From JAWLHU01 sp041690255 (GTDB lineage Bacteria; Bacillota; Sulfobacillia; Symbiobacteriales; Symbiobacteriaceae): a stretch of 64,000 nucleotides of DNA. The notes below the pieces were generated by a model. That model made no database searches. It saw only the letters and a list, made by a program, of their open reading frames with translations, and was not told the DNA's origin. Positions 7,207 through 15,483 of this stretch are shown here, piece after piece; position 1 is the stretch's first letter, and every line of letters begins with the position of its first letter. The stretch lies in contig JAWLHU010000001.1 of NCBI GenBank assembly GCA_041690255.1, forward strand, positions 62,001 to 126,000. The letters run 5' to 3'. The translations under genes were made by a program, and so were the position numbers.

Positions 7207-10200
7207 TTACCCCTTTCCGTTGGCCTTGCGAATGTTGACGAGGAACGCTTTGGTCTCCTGGATCTGCACGTTTACATCGACCGCCTGCGGCGTCAGCGTG
7301 TTGGTGATATCGCCATGCACGTGGCCTGACAGCGGCGACCAGTGGATGGGCAGGCCGACGACGTGGGTCGTCTTGCCGCCGACCTTCAGGGGCTTCATAC
7401 GGCTGGTGACCATGGCCTGGGCCGTGACCTTGCCGCGAGCGGACTCTACCTCGACCCAGTCGCCGTTCTTGATGTCCTTCTCCTTCGCCAGCTCGCGGTT
7501 GAGCTCCACGAAGTACTTGTTGAAGGCCTCGGCCAGGAAGGGCAGGGTGCGGGTCATGGCGCCCGAGGTCTGGTGCTCCGTCAGGCGGTAGGTGGTCGCC
7601 ACGTACGGGAACTCATCGACCGTGCCGAACTTGTCGAACTTGGAACCGTAGGTCCGGAGGGTCGGGATATTCTGCTGCTTGTAGAGCGGGTTGGCGATCG
7701 GCGACTCCTTCGGCTCATAGTGAACCGGAAGCGGGCCATCGGCCAGGGCACCGAAGATACCGCCAAGGCCCCACGGCTTCATAATGAAGGGCGAGTCGCC
7801 GCGGACGCCCAGGGCGTGGACCTTGTCCGGCGCAACCGGCAGCATGTCCGGCACGTCGACACCCACCCACTTGGCCTGAGCCTCGTCCCACCAGACCAGC
7901 GGCACCTTGCCCCAGGACTTGCCCTGCGGGTCGGCGGAGGCCCGGTTGTAAAGGACACGGCGGTTGGCGGGCCAGGCGAAGCCATAGCCCTTGTGCAGGT
8001 AGTCGGCCGAGCCGTCGGTCTTCGCCTCGGTCCAGCCCTCGGGCCGGTTGGGGGCGGCACGCTTGCGGGCATCGGCCTTGTTGACGCCCTCCTCCGGGTA
8101 GACGCCGGTGTAAATCCAGCAGCCGCCCGCGGTGGAGCCGTCGTCCTTCATCTGGGCGAAGGAGCTGAGCGGCTTGCCCGTGGCTACATCGAACCCGTTC
8201 ATCTCCTTTAGGACCTTGATATGATCAAAGTCGTTCGGATGCTCCGGGTTATCGTAGTCCCAGACCAGGTACTTGATCGGCTCGTCCTTCTTGGCGGCGG
8301 AGGAGGCATACAGCTTCTGTACCCGCTTGCCGATCTCGTGGATCAGCCAGCCGTCGCTGCGGGACTCCCCGAGGGGCTCGATCGCCTTGTGCTTCCACTG
8401 CAGCAGGCGGTGCGAGTTGGTGAAGGAGCCCTCCTTCTCCAGCGGGCCGGCGGCGGGGAGCATGATCACCTCGGTCTGGATCGTCGCCGGGTCGACGCCG
8501 TCCAGCTTCCAGAACTCGCCGGTCTCGTTCATGAAGAGGTCGGCGAAGACCATCCAGTCCAACTGGGCGAGGGCGGCCTGCACCTTTCGGGCGTTGGCAG
8601 AGCCGACGGCCGGGTTCTGGCCGAAGTTGAGCAGACCCTTCACCTTTCCGTCCAGGATCGACTGGAAGATATCGTAGTGCGAGTAGGTCTCGCCACCGGC
8701 CATCTTGGGGATGTAGTGGAAGCCGAACTCATTCTCCTTGGTGGCATGATCGCCCCACCAGGCCTTCAGGAGGCTGGTGAAGAACTTGGGCTTATTCACC
8801 CAGTAGCTGGACTTGGCCGTGGTCTTGTCCAGGAAGTCCTGAAGCGACTTGTGCGCCTCGTTGGGCTGCCCCAGATAGCCGGGGAGATCATGGTACAGCA
8901 CGGCCAGGTCGGTGGCGCCCTGCACGTTCGCGTGGCCGCGGAGAGCCGCGATGCCGCCACCGGGGACGCCGATGTTGCCGAGGAGCATCTGCAGAATGGT
9001 GGAGCAGCGGATATTCTGCACGCCCTTGGTGTGCTGGGTCCAGCCCATGGCGTAGGCAAAGACCGCCGACTTGCCGGCCTGGCCGGTGGAGGTGACGTAC
9101 TCAGCCAGCTTTACGAAGTCCTCAACGGGGATACCCGAGATCTCGGAGACCTTCTCCGGGGTGTACTCGCCGTAGATCCGCTTGATGTGCTGGAAGACCG
9201 AGTGGGGATCCTGGAGGGTCGGATCCTCCTTCGGCAGGCCGTTCTCGTCTGTCTGGAAGCCCCAGGTGGAGGTGTTGTACTTCTTCGCCTCGGGATCCCA
9301 GCCGCTGAAAATGCCCTCATCGAACGTGAAGTTCGGATTGACCAGGAGGCCGGCGTTGGTGTACTTCACGACGTACTCGTGGTGGAACTTGTTATGGGTA
9401 ATGGCGTAGTTGATCAGACCGCCGAGCACCGCGATGTCGGAACCGGAACGGAACGGCACCCACCAGTCCGCCTTCGAGGCGGTACGGGTATAGCGCGGAT
9501 CGACCACGATCACCTTCGCACCCTTCTGCTTGGCGCGGAGGAACCACTTGAAGGAGATCGGATGGTTCTCGGCAGCGTTGGAACCCATGAAGACAACCAC
9601 ATCTGCGTTCTGAAGGTCCCAGAACGAGGTGGTCATGGCACCACGACCAAAGCTAGTGCCCAGACCGGGCACAGTGGAGGAGTGTCATATACGGGCGTGG
9701 TGCTCAAGATAGACCACGCCAAGGGAGCGCATCAGCTTGGTGAAGAGGTAGGCTTCCTCGTTGTCCACGCAGGCGGAGCCCAGGTGAGCCAGGCCCTCGG
9801 TGCGGTTGACGATCAGGCCGTTCTTGTTGGTCTCGACAAAGGTCTTGTCACGGGTCTCCTTGATCCGCTCGGCAACGCGGTCCAGGGCGGCGTCAAGCGA
9901 GATCTCTTCCCACTTGTCGGCGCCGGGCTTGCGGATCTTCGCCTTCAGCTGGCGCAGCGGGTTGGGCTTGCCGACCCCATCGTAGGCGAACTGCATGGAA
10001 GCAGCACCCTTCGGGCAGAGCGAGCCCTCGCTGATCGGGCTGTCAGGGTTGCCCTCCAACTGGAGAAGCTGGCCCTCCTTGACATAGGCGATCATACCGC
10101 ATCCGACTGAGCAATGTGGACAAACGCTGGGAACCTCTTTAGCCTTGGCAATGCGAAGCTCTTTGAGGTCTTTGGCCAGGGCCGCCTTCTCTTCAGCGAA

Positions 10201-10269
10201 GAGCAGGACTGCCGCCCCGGCCGCACTCACCCCAGAGAGCTTCAGGAAGTCGCGGCGATTCAGGTTCAT
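7207..10269 (-). CDS. fdhG: Selenocysteine-containing formate dehydrogenase alpha subunit
   Basis: A single 1,020-residue gene interrupted by one in-frame TGA (9685-9687) that decodes as Sec195. The flanking residues HHAR-I-U-H match the active-site context of E. coli FdnG (ARV-U-H), and homology continues unbroken on both sides. The N-terminus is a Tat signal (RRDFLK at 5-10); 4Fe-4S ligands are C50, C53, C57 and C85. The rest is a molybdopterin oxidoreductase fold with a C-terminal dinucleotide-binding domain. It oxidises formate at the outer face of the membrane using Mo- or W-bis-pterin. The start ATG overlaps the upstream fdhD-like stop by 4 nt. Reading it as two genes or a pseudogene is unlikely given the SECIS. 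Confidence 0.95.
9645..9687 (-). promoter_or_regulatory. Bacterial SECIS element in fdhG
   Basis: Directly after the UGA (9687-9685) there are 18 nt, then a GGUCU apical loop (9666-9662) closed by a 6-bp stem GUGCCC/GGGCAC (9672-9667 with 9661-9656). The loop sequence and its 18-nt distance from UGA are the same as I recall for E. coli fdhF, the SelB-binding element. It is read within the coding sequence. Confidence 0.88.
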
Positions 10270-10979
10270 CCCCCAATCCCCCTTCTCACTCTGTTCGTTT
10301 CTGTATAAACCACAATGGAAGCCGCGTTGCGGGCGTACCCCACTAACTCAATTCCCAGGGCGGAGGCCAGGTCGTAGGCCTGGTCTGTCGCCGCCGTGCG
10401 GGAGACGCCAACCCCGGCGCCAAGGCGAGCCATGCGGGTGCACATCTCGTACGAGATCCGCCCCGACGTGAGGAGCACAATCTGGTCAACGGGCCAGCTG
10501 GCCTGAAGCAGGGAGCCGATCACCTTGTCCACGGCGTTGTGTCGCCCGATATCCTCCCGAATGATCCGCTCCCCGGTATCCACACGGATGGCCATGGCCA
10601 CATGCATACCGCCCGTTTCCTGGTAGATCGGGGCGTTGGCCAGCATCTCCTGCATCCACCGGAGGATATCTGGTTCGATTACCTGCAAGTTATGCGTGAT
10701 CGGTACATATTCGGGCGGCGGACTATTCGAGTTCGCGTTATAATGAGGGAGGTCCACCCACACAAGTCCCCGGTCCTCATCTGTAACGACACGGCGAACA
10801 GCAGATGGTGTCTGAATCAGTCCCTCACCGTAGAGATAGCCGACCACCAGGTCCTGCAGGTCGATCGGTGTGGTCTGGATCGTCAGCCATTCTTCATCAT
10901 TCAGGTAGATGGTGGTTGGCCTCTCAACCGGCACTCTGGCCTTGGCTGGCGCCGGTGCGAGCGCGTGAGTAGCAGCCAC
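10266..10979 (-). CDS. FdhD-family protein lacking the sulfur-carrier cysteine
   Basis: 237 aa, first gene of the fdh operon; GTG start at 10979 with GGGGGGGTG just upstream. It has FdhD signatures: an EDIGRHNAVDK motif (about 143-153), SGRISYEMC and the C-terminal Rossmann-like half. FdhD passes sulfur from IscS to the Mo-bis-MGD cofactor using Cys in a flexible loop. Here that loop (about residues 79-95, NANSNSPPPEY) contains no Cys; the only Cys lies in the SYEMC helix. The paralogue at 17575-18324 keeps Cys91. So this copy may bind cofactor or enzyme without sulfur transfer. Confidence 0.88.
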   Translation of the reverse strand: MAATHALAPAPAKARVPVERPTTIYLNDEEWLTIQTTPIDLQDLVVGYLYGEGLIQTPSAVRRVVTDEDRGLVWVDLPHYNANSNSPPPEYVPITHNLQVIEPDILRWMQEMLANAPIYQETGGMHVAMAIRVDTGERIIREDIGRHNAVDKVIGSLLQASWPVDQIVLLTSGRISYEMCTRMARLGAGVGVSRTAATDQAYDLASALGIELVGYARNAASIVVYTETNRVRRGIGG

Positions 10980-11032
10980 ATGAACACCCCCCCGACGAAT
11001 GAACTAGTTACTAGGGACGGATAAGATTAGCT

Positions 11033-11071
11033 ACATAGTGCTATGTTAACTCCCGATTATGCTATACGCAA
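11033..11071 (-). promoter_or_regulatory. fdh operon promoter with overlapping palindrome
   Basis: Read leftward: TTGCGT (11071-11066), 17 bp, TAACAT (11048-11043), about 65 nt before the fdhD-like GTG. A perfect 6+2+6 inverted repeat ACATAGTGCTATGT (11033-11046) covers the -10 and start site, a typical repressor position. The adjacent divergent two-component system or an oxygen/redox regulator are candidate binders. Confidence 0.55.
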
Positions 11072-11197
11072 AAGAGCCTCGCGGCGGTTCCTTCCCCCGC
11101 CTTTCGGCCTTGTTCCGGTGTCCGTTCGGGGAATGTTCTGGTTTTGTTCGGGGTGCAACAGGGTTTCCGTCATCTCCCACGGAAGGAGGAGTGCTTG

Positions 11198-12247
11198 GTG
11201 AATCAGGGGGCGCGTGGTTTGCTGGCGGCTCTTCAGAGACTGCCCGCGGCTGCGGCGGAGCAGGAGATTCTACAGGCACTTCCCCGAATTGCCTGCCAGG
11301 AGTTGGGGTGGGGCGCTGCCCGAATATGGGGCCAGGAGACGCCGCGGGTCCTCGCCCAGTGGCCGGAACGGGATGAGTTTCCGCACGCCTACCTGGTCTC
11401 AGCACAGGTGACAGGGGCGTGTCAGCTAGAGGCGGCCGGGCATGCTGACCCCGATGACCTGGCGGCTCTGGCGGTCGTCGCGGGCCGGTTGATCGAGGAG
11501 GCCCGCGCCAGAGCCCGACTGGTTCAGCGGACCGAGCGCCTCGCCCGCAGGGCCCGCGAGATGGAGGAGCGGCACCGAAGCCTTTCCCTTCGCCTCACCG
11601 AACTGCGGGGCGAGCTAGATACGACGCAGCAGGAGCACGTGGTGCTGAGCGAGCGAAATCGCATTGCTCAGGACCTCCATGACCGAGCGGCGCAGACTAA
11701 CTTTCTGGTGGCCTTGAAGCTCGATTGGGCGCTGGCCCATCTGCAGGAGGACTCCCCACTGCGTGGCGAACTGGAGCGGCTGAAGGAGTTGGCGGCGCAG
11801 GCGGCGGCTCAAACCCGTGAGGCGATCTATGCGCTCCGGGCACCCGAGATGGCCGATGGCGGCCTGATGGCAGGGCTGCGCAAGCTGGTACGCTCCATGG
11901 AGACCGATGGCTTTACGGCGAACCTGACCGTAACGGGCGCACCCGTGCTCCTTGGAACAGAGGTGGAAGATGCCCTCTTCAAACTGGTGCAGGAGGCGTT
12001 GAACAACGCCCGGAAGCACAGCCGCGGCACCGCAGTCATGGTGGCTGTGCGCTTCACCCCTGGTCATGTCGCGCTGGTGGTGCAAGATGACGGGGTCGGT
12101 ATGCCGGAGACGGTTCCCGAGGGGCGGCTCGGATTGCGGGGGATGCGGGAGCGGGTTATCGCCCTGAACGGCCAGTTTGCAGTGCTCGGCGGCGACGAGG
12201 GGGGTTTGATCGTCCGGGCGACCATTCCAATCGGAAAGGGATCGTGA
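11198..12247 (+). CDS. Soluble NarX-like sensor histidine kinase
   Basis: 349 aa from the GTG at 11198 (AGGAGG 8 nt upstream; a TTG at 11195 is possible). The N-terminal 100 or so residues look GAF-like with no membrane segment. A coiled coil (about 100-150) leads to the HisKA_3 box ERNRIAQDLHDR with phospho-acceptor His161, and the C-terminus has N, G1 (DDGVGM) and G2 (GLRGMRER) motifs of HATPase_c. It is thus a cytoplasmic NarX/DegS-type kinase. The partner response regulator follows 3 nt downstream. Divergence from the fdh operon suggests control of formate respiration (inference). Confidence 0.88.
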   Translation: MNQGARGLLAALQRLPAAAAEQEILQALPRIACQELGWGAARIWGQETPRVLAQWPERDEFPHAYLVSAQVTGACQLEAAGHADPDDLAALAVVAGRLIEEARARARLVQRTERLARRAREMEERHRSLSLRLTELRGELDTTQQEHVVLSERNRIAQDLHDRAAQTNFLVALKLDWALAHLQEDSPLRGELERLKELAAQAAAQTREAIYALRAPEMADGGLMAGLRKLVRSMETDGFTANLTVTGAPVLLGTEVEDALFKLVQEALNNARKHSRGTAVMVAVRFTPGHVALVVQDDGVGMPETVPEGRLGLRGMRERVIALNGQFAVLGGDEGGLIVRATIPIGKGS

Positions 12248-12250
12248 GCT

Positions 12251-12889
12251 ATGCCCATTCGCATTATGATTGTCGATGATCACGAACTTCTGCGTGCGGG
12301 GATTCGGGCGCTCCTCTCCCAGGAGTCGGACCTGGAGGTGGTGGGGGAAGCGGCCGATGGGCGCTCGGCCCTGAACCGCTGCCGCGAGCTCTCCCCCGAT
12401 GTGGTCGTGCTCGATCTCCGACTCCCCGACATGGATGGCGTCGAGGTCTGCCGCCAGATCGTGCAGGAGTACCCCCAGACGGCGGTTCTGATGTTGACTA
12501 CCTTCACCGACAAGGATCTCGTGCTCGCGGCGGTTCGGGCCGGGGCCCGTGGCTATGTGGTGAAGGATGTGCTCAGCATGGATCTGAAGCGGTCCATTCG
12601 GAACGTATCCCGTGGCGAGGTAGCCATGGATCCGAAGGTAGTTGGTCACTTGATCAGCCACATGCGGGACCCGGAGAAGGAACAGGAAGAGGAGAAAAGC
12701 CCGCTCAACCGACAGCAACTGGCGATCATCCGGCTGGTGGCGCAGGGGTATACGAACAGAGAGATTGCCGAGCAGATGTTCCTCAGCGAAAAGACGGTGA
12801 AGGGTTACCTGGCTGAGGCGCTGCGGCGCATGGGGGTCAAGAACCGGGTCGAGGCGGCCATGCTGGCCTCCAAGAAAGGCTGGATCTAG
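12251..12889 (+). CDS. NarL/FixJ-family response regulator
   Basis: 212 aa. The receiver domain (1-120) has the acidic pair D9/D10, phospho-site D55 (VVVLDLRLPDMDG), the conserved Thr in LMLTTF and Lys in YVVKD. A LuxR-type HTH follows (about 150-210: NREIAEQMFLSEKTVKGYL). It is 3 nt from the kinase gene, with TCGTGAGCT just upstream, so translation is likely coupled. Probable transcription regulator responding to the adjacent soluble kinase; its targets may include the divergent fdh operon. Confidence 0.92.
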   Translation: MPIRIMIVDDHELLRAGIRALLSQESDLEVVGEAADGRSALNRCRELSPDVVVLDLRLPDMDGVEVCRQIVQEYPQTAVLMLTTFTDKDLVLAAVRAGARGYVVKDVLSMDLKRSIRNVSRGEVAMDPKVVGHLISHMRDPEKEQEEEKSPLNRQQLAIIRLVAQGYTNREIAEQMFLSEKTVKGYLAEALRRMGVKNRVEAAMLASKKGWI

Positions 12890-12908
12890 TCGAACACTCC
12901 CTCGGAAG

Positions 12909-12938
12909 AGCCGCCCGCCGATGAGCGAGCGGCTTTTC
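12909..12938 (+). terminator. Terminator after the two-component pair
   Basis: AGCCGC (12909-12914) pairs with GCGGCT (12929-12934) and is followed by TTTTC, 20 nt after the response regulator stop. The stem is short with a 14-nt loop, so strength is moderate. Confidence 0.65.
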
Positions 12939-12951
12939 GTCGACTTTTACG

Positions 12952-13014
12952 TAGTCTATTGACTACGAGTAGCTAATAAACTACTATTAATGCGTGGGTG
13001 ATGACCTACGAGTA
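12952..13014 (+). promoter_or_regulatory. Promoter and repeated operator of the MFS/ArsR operon
   Basis: TTGACT (12959-12964), 17 bp, TACTAT (12982-12987). Overlapping it are an inverted repeat TAGTC-N4-GACTA (12952-12965), a palindrome CTAC-GA-GTAG (12963-12972) and a second copy of CTACGAGTA at 13006-13014. The repeats straddle the promoter, as expected for autoregulation by the ArsR-type protein encoded two genes downstream. Confidence 0.65.
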
Positions 13015-13034
13015 AAGGGGCGGGGGGAGATACC

Positions 13035-14303
13035 ATGACGATTCTGCGGAACCGGTCGCTGTTGATCATGGCTGGAGCCGAAGTAGTGAGCAGTCTGGGC
13101 AACTGGATCGCCGTGCAGGCGGTCATTGCCCTTCTGATCTTCCAACAGGGGGGTGGCGTTGGACAGAGCACCGTGCTGCTCGTGTGTGGTCTCGGTCCCA
13201 GCATGGTGCTCGGCCCCTTCGCCGGCTGGCTGGTTGACCGTGTTGACCGGCGGAAGCTCATGATTGCCAGCGAACTCCTCTCCGGTCTCGTTGTGGCTGC
13301 CCTGATCTTCACCGACCGCGCCGAACTGGTCTACCTCTTGATCGCCCTGGCTACGGCTGCGGGGACCGTCATGGTACCCGCTCGCAGCTCCGTCCTGCCC
13401 GATATCGTAGACCCGAGAGACCTGACCCGCGCCAATGCGTTTGCTCAGCAGGTGAACGGTCTGACCCGGGTCCTTGCACCGCTCATTGGGGCAGGGATCG
13501 TCGCCCTGGTCAGTACGCAGACCGCACTGCTGCTCGATGTGATCTCCTTCGCACTCTCTGCCGTCATTCTGCGGCTGCTCCCTGCCCTGCCGCCCCGCCG
13601 TGAGAGGGTCTCCCCTACCGAGAGTGCGGAAACCTCGGCCGGCAAGAAGCCCTCCATCTTTCAGGTCCTGTGGAATGTAGTCAACCAGGTTCCCCTGCTC
13701 AAGGTCCTCCTGCCCTTCAACCTGATGCTGGGGTTGGTGATGATCGCGTTCGATATTACCCTGGCCGTCTTTGCGCGTGACATCCTGCAGAGTTCGATCG
13801 CCATGAAGGGGCTGATCGCCAGCCTGATCGGCGCCGGTATGGGCGCGGCCTCCCTCACGTTGATGCTCCTGAAAGGCGAGCGGCGCTTGGAGCGGGACTA
13901 TCTTCTTGGATTGACCCTGGTGATCTGTCTGCCCGGTGCCTTCAGTCTGGGCGCGATCGTCAGCAGTACCACTACTGCGCGAGTGATTGTGATTCTGGGC
14001 TCCCTGCTGGGCGGTCTGGGGATCGGTTGGTCAAATGTGCAGGGGAACACACTCGTACAGCGCGTCGCACCCGATGGCTGGCTCGGCCGGATCAACGGGG
14101 GGCTTCAGTCGGTCTTCACGGGCGGTCAGCTCGCAGGGCTAGTCGCTACGCCACTTCTGGTGCCCGGTGTGGTATCATTTGGGGTGTACTTCGGTATAGG
14201 GGCCCTGCTGCTGCTCCTACTCATGGGGCGGACGGCACTGGCCCTTATTCGGGGGAACCTGACCAATCCCGTCCCGGCAAAAGAGGTAGTCGGCAGTGAC
14301 TGA
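13035..14303 (+). CDS. MFS-family efflux transporter
   Basis: 422 aa, about 12 predicted membrane helices in two halves split by a hydrophilic loop (about 190-215, RRERVSPTESAE). The motif-A-like loop GWLVDRVDRRKLM after the second helix marks the major facilitator superfamily, resembling the drug/macrolide or enterobactin exporter branch. ATG at 13035 follows GGGGCGGGGGGAG. It overlaps the downstream ArsR-type gene by 8 nt (GTGACTGA), so the two are translationally coupled. Substrate unknown. Confidence 0.88.
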   Translation: MTILRNRSLLIMAGAEVVSSLGNWIAVQAVIALLIFQQGGGVGQSTVLLVCGLGPSMVLGPFAGWLVDRVDRRKLMIASELLSGLVVAALIFTDRAELVYLLIALATAAGTVMVPARSSVLPDIVDPRDLTRANAFAQQVNGLTRVLAPLIGAGIVALVSTQTALLLDVISFALSAVILRLLPALPPRRERVSPTESAETSAGKKPSIFQVLWNVVNQVPLLKVLLPFNLMLGLVMIAFDITLAVFARDILQSSIAMKGLIASLIGAGMGAASLTLMLLKGERRLERDYLLGLTLVICLPGAFSLGAIVSSTTTARVIVILGSLLGGLGIGWSNVQGNTLVQRVAPDGWLGRINGGLQSVFTGGQLAGLVATPLLVPGVVSFGVYFGIGALLLLLLMGRTALALIRGNLTNPVPAKEVVGSD

Positions 14304-15435
14304 GGAGCATTCACGGTACCGGGGCGGCTGGGTCGTCGCCCGGTCGATCGCCAAGGAGTTAGATGCGGCTCTCTCGCTCTTCAGCGGCTACGGTGAAGAG
14401 ATGGACGTACCAGCCGAAGTGATCCCTGTGATCCGGTCGGTCCCGGAGGACTGGAAGGCCCAGTGGCACGATCTCCTCGGCATCCCGCGCCGGTGGATCG
14501 GCGTACTCATGGAGATGGCCGTCCTGGCGGGCGTACTCCTGGAGGAGGACTACAGCCAGGCGACGCTCGCCATGCGGGAGTTGACACTGGAGGACGCCCT
14601 CCGCTCCGTTGAGTCGGCCCTTGAGAGGTACGGCCTGGCCCCCGAGTGTGGGCCGATCACAGAAGAGCGGTTCGTTCGGGCGGCCGCCCGGCTTGTGCCC
14701 GCGATCAACCAGGGGGTGTATCTGACACCGGCGAATCAGGAGGCGTTCATCCGGGAGGCTACCTATGAGGTGCGACGGGTGGTGCCCCTTCTGAGCGGCG
14801 GTGAGTTGCACGCCCGCTTCTGGCTCTGGTTAGACCGCTTTTACTTTGAGTTCTACCGGCCCTGGCGAGAGGCTAAGCTACGGCACATGGAGGTGGAGGA
14901 GGCTCGGGCCCTTGCGGCGCTGGGAGCCCGGGAAGGGGCAGGAGCACCCGACACGGCATGGCTGCCCCGCGAGAACGCACTGGTCTTTCGCCCCGAACTG
15001 GCCCATGCCGCACAGACAGGGAGGGCCAGGGTCTTCTTCTGGACCCAGCCGTTTGGACTGTTTGACTATTGGAGTCTGAGCCCGGGTATGCTGATCACGG
15101 CATACGGCCAGCCCGAGCACTCCATGGCCGAGTACCTTCGGGACGCTGCAGATCCCCTCGCTGAACGGGTGAAGGCCCTCTCCGACGGGACGCGCCTCAT
15201 GCTGCTGCGCATTATTCGCAACTTCGCCATGGACAACACGCAAATGGCAGACCTTCTGGGCATTGCTCGACCCACGGTGAGTGTGCACGCCAAGATCCTG
15301 CGAGAGGCTGGGTTGATCGACACCCGCCAGGAGGGGAGAGCCTCAGTTCACACGCTGAATCAGCAGGCCTTGCGGGAGTTGTTCCGCGAGATCGAACGGT
15401 TCCTCCGTCTGCCCGAGGATGAGGAAGAGCAATAG
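14296..15435 (+). CDS. Large ArsR-type transcriptional regulator with unknown N-terminal domain
   Basis: 379 aa from the GTG at 14296. The last 90 or so residues form an ArsR winged helix: LAERVKALSDGTRLMLLRII, then a recognition helix in QMADLLGIARPTVSVHAKIL and the wing DTRQEGRASVHTL. The first 280 residues are mostly helical with Trp/Phe-rich segments and no recognised sensor; canonical ArsR proteins are only about 100 aa. The CxC metal-binding motif of classic ArsR/SmtB is not seen. Likely represses its own operon through the repeats at 12952-13014 and releases on binding the MFS substrate. Confidence 0.85.
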   Translation: MTEEHSRYRGGWVVARSIAKELDAALSLFSGYGEEMDVPAEVIPVIRSVPEDWKAQWHDLLGIPRRWIGVLMEMAVLAGVLLEEDYSQATLAMRELTLEDALRSVESALERYGLAPECGPITEERFVRAAARLVPAINQGVYLTPANQEAFIREATYEVRRVVPLLSGGELHARFWLWLDRFYFEFYRPWREAKLRHMEVEEARALAALGAREGAGAPDTAWLPRENALVFRPELAHAAQTGRARVFFWTQPFGLFDYWSLSPGMLITAYGQPEHSMAEYLRDAADPLAERVKALSDGTRLMLLRIIRNFAMDNTQMADLLGIARPTVSVHAKILREAGLIDTRQEGRASVHTLNQQALRELFREIERFLRLPEDEEEQ

Positions 15436-15436
15436 C

Positions 15437-15475
15437 AGAGCGGCTGCCTGTGCTGATGTAGCACGGCAGCCGCTC
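15437..15475. terminator. Bidirectional hairpin between convergent genes
   Basis: AGAGCGGCTGCC pairs with GGCAGCCGCTCT, extended by an inner GTGCT/AGCAC helix. It lies 1 nt after the ArsR-type gene stop and 8 nt beyond the leftward chemoreceptor-like gene stop at 15484. T runs are weak on both sides. Confidence 0.75.
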
Positions 15476-15483
15476 TCAGCTTC

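Noticed and set aside
9672..9687. fdhG as two separate genes or a nonsense-mutated pseudogene
   Set aside because: TGA lies exactly at the Sec position, flanked by the active-site context and followed by a SECIS hairpin; both halves are otherwise intact.
8221..10110. 629-codon plus-strand frame opposite fdhG
   Set aside because: Antisense to an unambiguous molybdopterin oxidoreductase gene; low-complexity Leu/Val/Gly/Asp composition.
11059..11376. Plus-strand 105-codon frame overlapping the histidine kinase start
   Set aside because: Gly/Ser/Pro-rich shadow in another frame; the kinase frame has the SD and conserved motifs.
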